A stretch of 64,000 nucleotides of DNA, from contig JAYMGJ010000029.1 in NCBI GenBank assembly GCA_037178675.1, positions 62,001 through 126,000 of the forward strand. The letters run 5' to 3'. The notes under the pieces were generated by a model. The model was not told where the DNA came from. It saw only the letters and a program-made list of their open reading frames with translations, and did no database searches. This document shows, piece by piece, positions 44,824 through 56,002 of the stretch. Position 1 is the first letter of the stretch. Each line of letters opens with the position of its first letter. The DNA is from Scleroderma bovista. Lineage: Eukaryota; Basidiomycota; Agaricomycetes; Boletales; Sclerodermataceae. Position numbers and translations under genes: made by a program.

Positions 44824-46317
44824 TTAAGCCACGAACCGATGTAGGTACGTACTGGACAGAGTCACTGGCTCTTTCAACGGGGAAGGGACGCGTTCTCGAG
44901 GAGAGGAAGGAAAAAGTGATGGGGGGATTGGCGCCCGATGAGGAAAGTGATGTATCTCATGGGCACGTGTTCGGCTCTTGTCTTCACCCAAGGACCCCGA
45001 AAGGGGTTCGGCACCGCTTCGCTTGGGCATCCCTTCGCCCAAGGACAAGCGCAGAATCTCTCTTGAGACCTCCGCAGGCCAGGCCTGGTTGCTGGGTGAA
45101 GTAACACCACTGACTGCTTGTTCAGCACTCCATTCAGCACTATTCCGTCGTTGATTTCGCGGCCTCCCTGATACAGTCCTTGTTCGACGTCGTTGGGGCT
45201 CCGGTGGCGGTGTTTCAGATTCAAGTGTGTGTCTTATACCGGGTAAACTGGTATGATTCCTGAGAGAAATACCAAAATTCGAAGGCATGAGTGAAACTGG
45301 ATCTTCTTGATGAAATAATTGTCTCGAGGGAATATTAGAACAATTGGAAAATACAGGCTGTTTCGTGTTTGCAGCCCTACTGCGAGCCAAGAGCGCTGCG
45401 GCTAATTCAGGATGATCAAGTGGTGGTAGAGGTGGAGGAGAAGAGCGGCAACGGCGATGATCGTGAGGCGTTAGACACCCAAAAGTATGAGGGGAATCAA
45501 AACCTAGTCGCCTAGCCACATGGGTTGTGAAACGCGTTTCTACAGGCAGTGTTGCAGTAGCAGCATGGCCCGTACGTGGTCGTCGTCCTGATGACACGGT
45601 ACTAGTCGGAGATGAATTTCTGCTCGTGGATTGATTGCCACGCGATTCCCTCATGGATGAGGAGTAGGATGGTACTGACGTAGTCGATGGCTGGGATAGG
45701 CTCATTGCGTTTGCGAAATCAATTGCAACGTCATCTTGTGAGGCAGAATCTCCATTCCCCTGAACGGGATGTCTCCTCGAGGACGAAGAACGCTAGGGTA
45801 CAGAGCGAGAACTCTGCGGCGTGTGTCCTGGGAGGTCAAAACCGTTCCCAGATTTCGGCTTGCGTTTCCTCCCAAAGGTAGACCATTCCTGTCCTCTGCC
45901 GAGTTTGGATGGGGATGCTTTGATCTCTGGCCGTATGCTAGACTGCATATATGCTGATGAAACAAGTTTTCCTTGACCCGTTTCTGGCGTCCGTTCCGAG
46001 GTATAATGAAAGCGCCTGTACTTTTGCGGGCCATCACTTTTACCATCTACGGAGCGCCTCCGCAGACGTGGTGCCAAACCCTGCGGTGCATCGCGATCAC
46101 CTTGTACCCCGGAGTCAATGTACGCATCTGGGTCTTTAAGAATCTTCCGGCCTAATTGATATTCTTTCTCAGATGTGCCCGGAAGAGACTGAGAGTCACA
46201 GAGAATAACAGGATTGTCGTTGGTAGGCGTAGTTGCAGGTGGTGATGTATTCACGGCACGGTTGTTAGGTCGGAAGCGGAGACGTAACAGGAGAGACGAA
46301 AACTCCATAGTAGGCAT
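44824..46317 (-). CDS. Ser/Pro/Arg-rich, probably disordered protein with an in-frame TAG
   Basis: One continuous frame of coding character runs from MPTMEFSSLLLRLRF (46317) to the stop at 44824, interrupted by a single TAG at 45793-45795. Upstream text includes KDPDAYIDSGVQGD and LAPRLRRRSVDGK; downstream text includes PRTGHAATATLPVETRFTTH, HPELAAALLARSRAA and LSLGEGMPKRSG. Composition is similar on both sides, and I found no intron that removes the stop and keeps the frame. Either two proteins are made (the second could start at MSLSQPS, 45705), the gene is broken, or an unusual splice is used. I do not recognise a family. Confidence 0.4.
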
Positions 46318-46686
46318 GCTATGCGGTGATCCAGTGTAAAAACAAAGAAGAACGGTACATCCACGAAAAATGACTCACTTTGCTTTCAGTCAGACATTCC
46401 TGGAGACGTTCAGGGGCTTTGGGGCAGAGGCTCAGTGGAAGGCCAAGGTCTTACCCTTTCTGACGAGCTTTTCTTTCTTGTATACAGAGATGGCCCCAGA
46501 AACGACCAGGATGGCGAGTCCCCTCCGAATAATTACTGCAGCTCAAACACAAGTGGGCTTCGAAGTTCGTAGTTGGTGATCTGATGACCGCTCCTGGGGG
46601 GGTCGCTCGAGGTTGATTACATAATTACGTCGGAAGGCGATGTACAAGGTCTTCCTGCTCCCATATCTCAACAGTTCTTGCCCGTC
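46318..46686. other. divergent promoter region
   Basis: About 370 bp between the Ser/Pro-rich gene (-) and epsin (+). No gene or conspicuous motif was noted. Confidence 0.35.
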
Positions 46687-48669
46687 ATGGATCGCCTCGA
46701 CTCCCTTGCCACCTCCATCTCCAACATAACCATTTATGACATTAAAGCTATGTATAATCAGGTATATGAATCTAACATGCCCACATTTGCACGTACACTA
46801 AGCATCCTTGCACCCAAGGCCAAAAATGTTGTACTAAATATCAGCGAGATGGAAAGTAAAGTTAGGGAGGCAACAAATGACGAGCCTTGGTGCGGATTTC
46901 TCTTCCCAGGAATAGAAATTAGCAAAATTAAAACATCATCCCTCAGGGGAGCAAGTTCCAGTTTGATGCAGGAGATAGCACAAGGGTAGGTCTAACGATC
47001 CTACGTGTTCGTGCGACTTATCTGGCCATACAGAACTTTCAACTTGTGAGACAATGGGTCGTATGACGAACGATCAACTTACTCTGCCGCAGCCAACATT
47101 TCAACGAAATCATGCCTTGCATTTATGCTCGATTTATGGAAAAGGAAGCACGGCAATGGCGACAGATTTACAAGGTCTGCTCTTACGCGCTATGCTGGAT
47201 ACTAGCCAACTACTTCTATAGGCCTTGCAATTGCTCGAATACCTTATCAAACACGGCAGCGAACGCGTTGTTGACGATTCCCGTTCTCACTTATCAACTA
47301 TCAAAATGCTTAGAAATTTTCACTACATTGACGAGAAAGGGAAAGACGAGGGTTTGAATGGTGCGTGCGTCTTTGCATGATTAATGGTATGATCAAGTAT
47401 ATCTTCCATCTACAGTTCGCAATCGTGCGCGCGAAATTGTCGAATTACTTTCCGACGTAGAAGCCATTCGTTTGGAGAGGCGAAAGGCGAAGACCAACCG
47501 CCACAAGTATACCGGCACTGGTAATGATCCCATCAGCTTTACTTCTGGAGGTGGTCGCTATGCTGGCTTCGGAAGCGATAGTGGTGGGAGCAGCAGCTAT
47601 TATGGTGACAGAATGAGCGGAAGAGATGGTAGTTTCGACTACAATCGGACATATACTCTGAGAATACTGATGCTGCCTTCCCAGATTTCGGCGGGTCTTA
47701 TTCTGGAGGTAGCTCGGGTTACAAAGACAGTGCAGGACGGAAAGATTTTGAAGAATACACCGCTGGGGATGATGAAACAATTGTCCGCAGGTCCAACTCC
47801 GTAAATAATGGACGCAGTAATTTCCGGTCAAACACAACCCCCGCGTCTCCGCTGCGGACGCAGACATCCTCAGTTCCACCAAAGCCGAAAGAACCAGAAG
47901 TTGATCTACTGGGTGGATTCGATGAGGAAACTGTCCCCAGTAATACCAACAAAGCATTGCCCTCCCTTACCGAAGGCACTGATAGTGAGTGGCCACATCT
48001 GTGTTGTTTATCATGCTAATATCTTTGCCAGATGATGATTTCGCTGATTTCCAGGCCGCCCCTTCCTCCTCTTCGGCTTCTTCTACTTCTTCAAAGCCCA
48101 CTCTCATGGAGATGCTTAACTCGAGTCCTCCTCGTGTAGCTCTCGCCACCACGAAGTCTGCAGTTATTGCTCCAGGCAAACCTCCAATGGCACCTCCTTC
48201 ATTTGGCCATACCACCAACGCCCTTGGCGCCACCGCGACCACTAAGCAAGCCGTTGTCACTCCAGTTCCAGTCGCTCCTACACCAAACAATCTTTGGGCA
48301 GCTTCAAGGCCGCTCTCGCCTACTGGTCCCGTTCGCTCTACTACCTCGTCTGTGCCCAATAGGGCATCTATGTCTCACGCATCATCTCCCGCTCCTGCTG
48401 CCTCTGCAAAGGGGTTGTCCGGCTTCGAAGACCTGTGGTCGATGTCCCTTGGTTCCGGTCCTGCGGGAAAGCACACCTCCACTGGAAAGTCGATCAAGGA
48501 CCTCGAAAAGGAAAAGGCTCAAGCTGGAATATGGGCGTCGTCCCAGAAGCCCGCAACTAGGACCCCGATGGGGTTGGGTAGTGCTATGGGTAGTAACTTC
48601 GGGAGCTTTAGTCCTGCTAAAACAGGGGGCGCATCTTCGTCTGGTGGAGGGGACGATTTGTTACTCTAA
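46687..48669 (+). CDS. epsin-family ENTH-domain endocytic adaptor
   Basis: ENTH proteins bind phosphoinositides and clathrin at endocytic or trans-Golgi sites. Exons begin 46687-46761, 46819-46889, 46947-46985, 47034-47045, then from 47093. The 12-nt fourth exon encodes TFNF in the conserved IAQGTFNFQHFNEIMP block. The ENTH domain reads VLNISEMESKVREATNDEPW, YARFMEKEARQWRQIYKALQ, EYLIKHGSERVVDD and MLRNFHYIDEKGKDEGLNVR. The C-terminal half is Ser/Gly/Pro-rich with acidic DLLGGF and DDFADF motifs like clathrin/adaptor-binding boxes, and ends GGGDDLLL. The start MDRLDSLATSISNITIYD is the typical amphipathic N-terminus. Confidence 0.93.
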
Positions 48670-49672
48670 AGGGCGGCTTCATGATATATACAAGCCTCGC
48701 TATGTAGCTTGTGCCAAGGGTTGTTCAAGTCCATGCGTCGTCTGTTTTGCAAAACGAGTCCAGAGCTATCCATGTCATCTACTGTATCGCAGGTTCTAGG
48801 TTAGTACTTGTTCATTCGGGTTACTACAATACTTGGACCCTACGGCCTAGATTTTCTTGATGTGTCGTCGATATCAACTTTGTTTTACGTGTTCTCGAGC
48901 TTTTCTACGTGTAGCCAGAAAGTGGAAAGGTGCAACTAGTACAGTGCCTGAGATCTGAGACCGACTTAACGCTTTGAGCTATTCAGGAAGAAGTCGACGT
49001 TCATGTACGACTGCTGAATTCATTGGTACAGCAGGACGGTGTCCACGGCCGGATGACGGCCATTCACCCAAGCCATATCTATGCAGCCATGTGGATCGAT
49101 GCTGCATCCCAAAACAATGAGTATCTGACGAACAGTGCACACTCGATGCTGTATGGAAAGTTCATCGCCTCGCTATTTACAAGTGGGCTGAAGAGACAAC
49201 ATTGTCACTTCGTATTCTGACACATACCTTGCTTAGTCAATAATGCTTTGCAGCCAGCCTGTGGGCCATGTCTCTGTTCATTGACATACCTGATCTGCAA
49301 GCCTATCACCCCTAAACAACAACGCTCGCGTTGGTCAAATCTAGTCTATCGATTTGCGATTTGATGTAAACGGAACGTCAGTCCATCTGGCCTGCAGTAT
49401 GGGGTGTTCGTGGATATGCTGGAATTTGACTGCCCCTGAAATTCACTCTGACAGATAGATTCCGAACCATCGCCGAATCACTTCTAGAAACAAGGTACTT
49501 GCCTGGCCAGTTCACGAACAGATATCAATTCGACGTCAAACCTAGACATGAACCAACAACCATACACTAGTGTCGGCATCCAAGAATGTTGATAGCTTTG
49601 GCCGCTACACGCGCTCGGTACTAAGTATAGTGTCATCTGAAAGATGGTCGAATTACGCTACGCACTTGTAAA
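48670..49672. other. no gene recognised (1.0 kb)
   Basis: Between epsin (+) and the DUF6533 gene (-), a convergent arrangement. It should hold two 3' UTRs; the rest shows no coding frame, repeat or RNA signature that I could identify. Confidence 0.35.
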
Positions 49673-51221
49673 TCATTCCCCATACTCCCAACCAATGCCA
49701 GTTCCAGTCATGACGTTGCCACTAACACTACTAGTTCCAGTGCTAGCACCAATCGCCGTACCAGTAGGTCGCATGGCGAATGCCATATTCGCATGCGATA
49801 ATTGAGGCGCCGAATATCTCATTGGATCCATTATCTTTGGATCCCGAAGGTTCAACATAAGCCTTGAAATTAGTATCGATGAGATTCTGATGGCAATTGA
49901 TCTAGTTTCTCAGTTATCGTTTTGAATCAAATGACGAAGACCAACGCGTTGGTAAAGCCACCAGGGAAGCCTTTGAAAGAGTTCTGAAAAAATGGGTCAA
50001 ACCCATATTCAATGTTCACAGGTCGTCAAAAACCCACTGGCGCCACCTAACCCTGGTTGAATTCATAAAGCAGGGAGGGACACGACTGGATAGCTCACTA
50101 GTGGCACAATTACATTCGTAACGTTTGCTCCACACATTATCCTGAAAGGATAGCATCTTATCAGCGGCCATTGGTTCGCCCCACATGAAGACATACCCAA
50201 AGTAAAGAGAACCTAATGATTCATTGGTGTAAGTTGCAGTGGAAAAGCAAGTTCGACAGGCGCACCATCTCGTATCAAAATATCTGCTATACTCCGGGTT
50301 GCTTGTTTCCGGATACGCAGTGACCTTATAAGGGTAAATAGAAAGATTAAAATGTCAAAAATGAGTTGTCCGCTCCATGCAGCTGCCATATCTGCATGTA
50401 ACGATTTGGAGAGATTAGTGTCGGAAATGATGCTTGTGGAGATTTATTGGAGTCACATACACACGGCCCTGTGCGACATCGACTCCGGGTTACACAGGTG
50501 ATGTAGAGAAGACTCACTGTTCGGATGTCAAGTATGAATCGGAGGGGCAGCCGACACTCCCCGTCAACTGTGATGGAGATGAAGGACCTCCTGAAACTGG
50601 TGAACTGAAATTATTGGAAAACATAGCCCACTTTTCGCCACCGTTTCAGTCGTTGCATGTGCGGTCATGGATTAGGATGGCACACATACGCAAGCAACAA
50701 CTATTGTACCAAGGAGAATTGCCCAAAAGAAGATCAAAATTTGCCGGCTATTCTGATAAAGAGCGTAGACGCGCATAATCATGACGACTTTGGTTCGTTA
50801 CAACAATGAATATTAGAGATGAGCATGAGCTACACACCCGATCCAAGGACTTGGTTGACGGCAATCTCCACTTGGCCAGAAAGACGTAGGAAATTACACC
50901 TGATAAGGGTGTGTGTGTAACCAACAGGGACTCAACGCACTGGCATCAGCTTACCACTAGTGTCAAACAAAAAAAAAGTGGTCGCACGTCAGGATATAGG
51001 ATAAATTATGAGTCAACAAAAGATACAACTTACACTGTCCAATTGAGTTTTTGGTGTGGAGAACGAATGCAGCAGGAATAGAACACGGCCGAAGATGGTG
51101 ATATATCGATTGGCAACGAAGAGGGCAAACCCCCATGAATTTTTGGGTCTTTTCCAGAATAGCTCGATTTCTCGTACAATCGTTAGTGTATGGTCATGTA
51201 ATATTACAGCTGCGCATAGGT
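49673..51221 (-). CDS. DUF6533-type multi-pass membrane protein (5' end unresolved)
   Basis: A basidiomycete membrane-protein family of unknown function, broken into many small exons. Exons recognised in order: LCAAVILHDHTLTIVREIEL with FWKRPKNSWGFALFVANRYI (about 51221-51050), NFLRLSGQVEIAVNQVL, MRVYALYQNSRQILIFFWAI, AAAWSGQLIFDILIFLFTLI with RIRKQATRSIADILIRDG, SLYFGIMCGANVTNVIVPL, NSFKGFPGGFTNA, and ISSILISRLMLNLRDPKIMD to the stop. Several hydrophobic segments fit a 6-7 helix topology. The first coding exon, normally 15-25 residues, lies upstream of 51221 and was not identified. No stop interrupts the exons found. Confidence 0.7.
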
Positions 51222-52162
51222 CTCAGTGCCTAGGGCGCAAGAACAACCAGCATGCAAGAGCCTCACTGAAAAATACGACGTTGAGGGTATCAGTAATATC
51301 TTTGGAGGTCTGAGCTCTGAACGTTCAATGGTTAGTGTCGAATGTCGGCAAAGTCTGCAATGAACCCACAACTGAGAGGACATCGAAGAGATTTGAGTGG
51401 TCCCACAGAGTGGTCCGAAGGGAAATGGTAATCTCTTCTGGCAGAACGCATTTAGTACTGATATAGGCGATACGCAAACAACCATTATGTACAATTTGAA
51501 CGGTCTCCCACACCTGCAGGTTTCAGTGATTAGTTGATTTCCTTAAGGGTGACATAACATTGTCACTTGAACCAACAGTATTCGCACTGGAAAACTGATG
51601 AGCAAGCCCGTTCTGATTGTAAGCCGACCCCACCAAAGATGTTCTGCGAACCAAACGAGCTCTTTGAACATGGCAGCTTGAATTTCCCTGCAAAGTGCTT
51701 GACAAGGACTGAATAATACCACGTGACTTGTGGGAATCTCGAGAAACAAAAGAACAGCTTTCTTAGGGATGTTCTTTACGACATGCGGCGATCAATGACG
51801 CCGAAAAACCAGGCGATGCATTTGGAAGGGAAAACACAGTGGGGAGTATGGTTAGAACATAGGGACAAATAGATACAAATGAAAGCGAAACATGGTTTCA
51901 CGCTTGAAGCCGCAAGACAAAGCGACCTTGGATGCGATTGATGACGGCGTCGATACATGCGACTGGGTATGAATAGATCTGACATCGAGTTTCGTTCTTG
52001 ATCTAGCATCGTTAAGAACGAAGCTGCATGGCGAGGGCCCGTCGACCGCGGACAATGAAATCATGGACCGCGCGCCATCGACGATCGAATCCCTCGAGAC
52101 ACTTTTACCTTTATATTTTAAGTCGTGTACAAGTTGGACCTAGTTGAATCGTTACATCCGTC
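51222..52162. other. no complete gene recognised; probable DUF6533 5' end
   Basis: About 0.9 kb containing, presumably, the first exon and promoter of the DUF6533 gene (-) and the promoter of the prenyltransferase gene (+). Minus-strand frames at 51.2-51.75 kb show no clear family match. Confidence 0.3.
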
Positions 52163-53674
52163 ATGGCAGACAGCGCCATTCCTCCACTTCTCCGGGTGGG
52201 ACACGCAACCCACTGCAAAAGGTGTCTGACGGGATTGCCAGCATCTCAGGTCGACTCTGATCCCTTCAAGTGCGAGCCCTCTTCGCACGAGTCCTGACAC
52301 GAGTAATCAATTCACAAACGCGATAGACTGGCTTTGGCGTTCTACTGCATCGGTTCCCTAGACCTCACGAACCAGATCACCGCCGAGAGCACGAAAGAGT
52401 CGGACAGGGAGTTGTGGCGAGAATGGATATGGGCTCAGCAAACGAGTGAGTGTCCGCCTGTATCCTTCCGATCACAGTGTAACTTCGGATGTCAAGATGG
52501 GCCGTCTGGCACGGGTTTTCGCCCTGGGCCATACATGAGCATCCCAGGAGAACCTGTTTGTTGTTCCTTTCATACCCGAGGTGTCGATGTTGGAGCTCAT
52601 ATCATAATCAGGATAACTTGTATTCCGAGACATCCGAGAGTGCTCCTCAGTTGATCATGACATACACTGCCTTGCTTTCTCTTGCGACCCTTAGGGATGA
52701 CTTTTCTCGCCTGGATCGTCCAGGTCTCTTATCATTTCTGAAGGCATGCCAAAACGAGGATGGCAGGTACGTTGACCCTATCATGTCTGTTTAAACACGT
52801 TCATATGATTTCCCAATCGGTACTGTACAGCTTTTCCGTGGAGCCCTATGGAGGTGATGCTGATCTGCGAACAATGTATTGCGCTTTCGCCATCAGCAGG
52901 ATGCTGGATGATTGGTCTGGAATATGTCTCGATCAGGCTCTTCGCTTTATCGCGTCTTGTAGGGTAAGCCATTCTTCGTGTGAATATTGGCACTTGACGG
53001 AGACAAGAATACAGACGTATGAAGGGGGCTATGGCCAGATCCCATTTTCTGAGGCTTCCGGAACGTAATCCCTTTTGGGACTCATCCACCTTTTTACTTA
53101 TACTCTTTTCAGGCGGACCCACATACTGTGCCTTGGCGTCCATCTTCCTCGCGGACAGGGGCGACCAGCTGACAGAGAGCGAGGTACGGCAAACTGTGAG
53201 GTGGGTGATCATGAACCAGGAGTTGTGTGGAGGATTTCGGGGGCGAACGTGCAAGGATGCAGATGCCTGCTATAACTTTTGGTGCGGGGCTTCACTGGCA
53301 GTACGTATCAGCCATTCCTTGCAATCCCTGATTGGACTGGAATACCTCGCTTCTACCAGATCTTGGGTTCCAGTGCATTGGTCGCCGAAGCCTCCATTGC
53401 GTCCTACACAGCGTCATGTCAGTTCAAGTTCGGGGGTATAGCCAAAGGGCCAAACGAGCATCCAGGTTTGTGACTTCCTAGTGTATCGAGTATGTCACCA
53501 AACATTCTGGCAGATCCATATCATACATATCTCTCGTTGGCTGCGATCGCTCTATACCCACCGCCAGAACCTGTTGGCGGGCCCACCTGGCTCCTACAGC
53601 CCCTGGACCCTCTTTTAAACGCAACCAAAGATACCATGAAGTGGGCAACGGAGCACATCAGAATCTTAAATTGA
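52163..53674 (+). CDS. geranylgeranyltransferase type I beta subunit
   Basis: Catalytic beta subunit that attaches geranylgeranyl to CaaX proteins such as Rho GTPases. The start MADSAIPPLLRVGHATHCKR at 52163 is followed by CLTGLPASQVDSDPFK and, after an intron, LALAFYCIGSLDLTNQI. The prenyltransferase repeats are MTYTALLSLATLRDDFSRLD, FSVEPYGGDADLRTMYCAFA, TYEGGYGQIPFSEAS, GGPTYCALASIFLADRGDQL, NQELCGGFRGRTCKDADACY with zinc-ligand Asp and Cys, and DPYHTYLSLAAIAL with the zinc-ligand His. CKRCLTGLP near the N-terminus and the KDADACYNFW block fit the type I beta subunit better than farnesyltransferase. About seven exons; stop at 53674. Confidence 0.88.
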
Positions 53675-53867
53675 GGCTGTTTATCTAGGTGGTTCGTTGT
53701 CAGAATAGGGTCTGGATCTGTGCTTTCTTATCTGCTGTGTTCGGCAAAACAATGACACCGGTTGGACACGATGAAACGAAATCGTGGCGCGCCCTCAGCA
53801 TTCCTTGATTCCATCTTGAGTTTCAATTATTGATGGCAATAAGGTACATATGCGATTGGATGTAATT

Positions 53868-55053
53868 CTAGGGGTACGCCCAAAGGGATTTCTCTATCAC
53901 GAGTGGGCGCCTCGGAGGCTGGCTGTGCCATTCACGTATTACATGAGGAATACTGCTGGCCTGCTCGAGGTGCACTTTAAAAACCATTTTATTTTTGGCA
54001 GGGCAAGGGTAGTACGTACTTGTGCCGCGGTTGAAACCAATCCGTCACCTCCAAAGTTAGCGGTAGTAAGAATTAGCTGCGTGCGTTCGTTAAAGAAATG
54101 TAGAAAGTCTGTAACCAACTGTTCGCTGCCTGGACCTTGCCAGGGTGTTTCCTTTGCGCGAAGAACCATTTCCCACAACACATGGACGTGTTCCGGGGAA
54201 GGCATCTCGTTCAACACTCTTCCAAAGCATCGGTGCATTTGAGATCTCGGGAAAAGCTCGACCGCATGGAGTTCGGCAACAAAACACGATATTCGGGGTA
54301 GGTAATCGACTTCGGGTGTTGGCGGGTTGTTCTGGTAGACAACCTAGCCCATCGAACGAAAATTGAGTATTAAGAAGGGAACACAGCCAGAGGAATACGA
54401 ACAGTTGACCAAGCATGATGAAAAGACTCCAATGCAAGCTTTTGGAGGTGAAAGCGGAAACGGCTCGATTCCCATGTGCCATAGGTATCGTTTAAGGTGT
54501 CGTACACGGCACGTGCGAAGGATGCGTAGGTGTGCGGTATCATGCATTGCGAAGAGAAGCTTCGTGCGAGGTCCAAAATATCGAGACATGACCTCGCCTT
54601 CTCTGCCACCTGTTTCGCATATGACACCTGCTCTGCAGGCAGTGTACTCGTCGCTCCCTGCCAGAACGAGTTAAGCCAGGCGGGCCCACTGTCTTGCGCG
54701 ACGGGTGCACGTGCATTTGACTGAACCGGGCATCCAGGGAGCGAGCTCTTGGTGGGTACGAATGGAGCTGCGTGGGGGTTGAAGGTTGATTTGGGAGAGG
54801 GACTCTTGCGGTGTGCAGAGGGAGAATCTGGATCGTTGGATGACTGCTGTGCATTCTCGGGAGATAAGATAAGTCTGTAGATGTCTGCCTGCAGATGTTC
54901 GTCGTCGTTAACAAGAGTCGCATCGGTGCTGCAAGGCGAGGCTGTTATGGGTTGTGAAAGAAATGAGTCTGGTCCGCCATTATGCGTTTGATATATGTAT
55001 GGCCATTCTTCCGCGGTTGGGTGAGAAGGTGGAAAATATTGCTTTGGGACCAT
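53868..55053 (-). CDS. uncharacterised protein with a MIF4G-like helical region
   Basis: Three exons are proposed: 55053 to about 54407, about 54347-54020, and a short last exon ending at 53868. The N-terminal 110 residues are Ser/Pro-rich (MVPKQYFPPSHPTAEEWPYI). A helical array follows: AWLNSFWQGATSTLPAEQVS, RFRFHLQKLALESFHHAWST, then VVYQNNPPTPEVDYLPRISC, FVAELHAVELFPRSQMHRCF and RVLNEMPSPEHVHVLWEMVL. The pattern of FVAELhxxxLfp...HrCfxxLL...PEHVhvL resembles MIF4G-type repeats of translation factors, which are expanded in mushrooms. This is a pattern judgement, and the last junction is tentative. Confidence 0.5.
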
Positions 55054-56002
55054 GCTAGAGAGCGCTGAGACGAGAGATAATGGTTAGCAGGCGGTCAGTG
55101 AGCATGAGAAGCTTTTATGGGCATTGATTCGGTACTTGGACCCATATTCTATTGTGATCTATGAGTCCAGTATGTGCGCCGGGACCTAGTAAGAATGAGT
55201 TCAGTGACAATAGAGCATGGGAGCCGACAACAAGCCAACAACGATGTGAGGTTGGGACCGCATTTCGTTGCGAGGAAACGCAATAGTCTGTCGGACACCA
55301 ATTGTCTGCACTTCAGCAAGGCAATAATTCAAACCCATGAACAAATGGAAAATAATAATTATGCAAGCCCCGGCAACTCATCAAATGATCGTGCATCGCC
55401 ACCTTACATAATAAGGTTGCCTGAATGGTTCCGCGGAGGAAACCCCAAATCTGTCCATTTGTCGGTTTGGCTTCAACAGCTCGGGAGAGAGAATTCTGTG
55501 CCTGTCGATGCACTTTGTTAGCTAGTACGGCGTATGTGTGTCGACCAAGGTCCAAGGGTCTGTGGTAAGTGTCACGTCTCCTGCCTATGTATATACAAGC
55601 AGGCAGTGTTCCTGCTGACATGTCGTGAAAGCATTGCAGCCTCGGCCTCCAATGGGATCCGATCTTCAAGGCTTGCCGTCGAAGTCGTGGAACCGTAGAT
55701 ATCTGCACTCTCAACGAAGCCTGGCGTGCCTCGCATAATAATGAGTTAGGAGGTGACGTACCGTAAGGTTGGACGCCCATCAAATCTCATCAATCAGCGG
55801 CAGGAGATGGCGCGTTGCTCTTTCTGTCATCCGGAGCTCCGTTAGTCAAGGACGTTATGATACGGAAAATACGTATGGCGGCATTTATAAGGAACAATCA
55901 GCGGGCGAATTCGTCAACCTATGTTCCCCTTCACCTCGCAGGTACGATAATCCGTTCACTATTCCACCTCAGCTCACCAATCCTTGCGGCGTCCAGGGCA
56001 AC
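55054..56002. other. divergent promoter region (0.95 kb)
   Basis: Between the MIF4G-like gene (-) and the HET-like gene (+). The plus-strand frame of the HET gene is open from about 55769 but has no ATG before 56003, so it probably includes 5' UTR or an unrecognised upstream exon. Confidence 0.35.

Noticed and set aside
51325..51513. Minus-strand frame with VLPEEITISLRTTLWDHS, resembling a DUF6533 start
   Set aside because: It cannot be joined in frame to the clear first DUF6533 exon at 51221 and is followed by an unrelated tail; at best a decayed duplicate.
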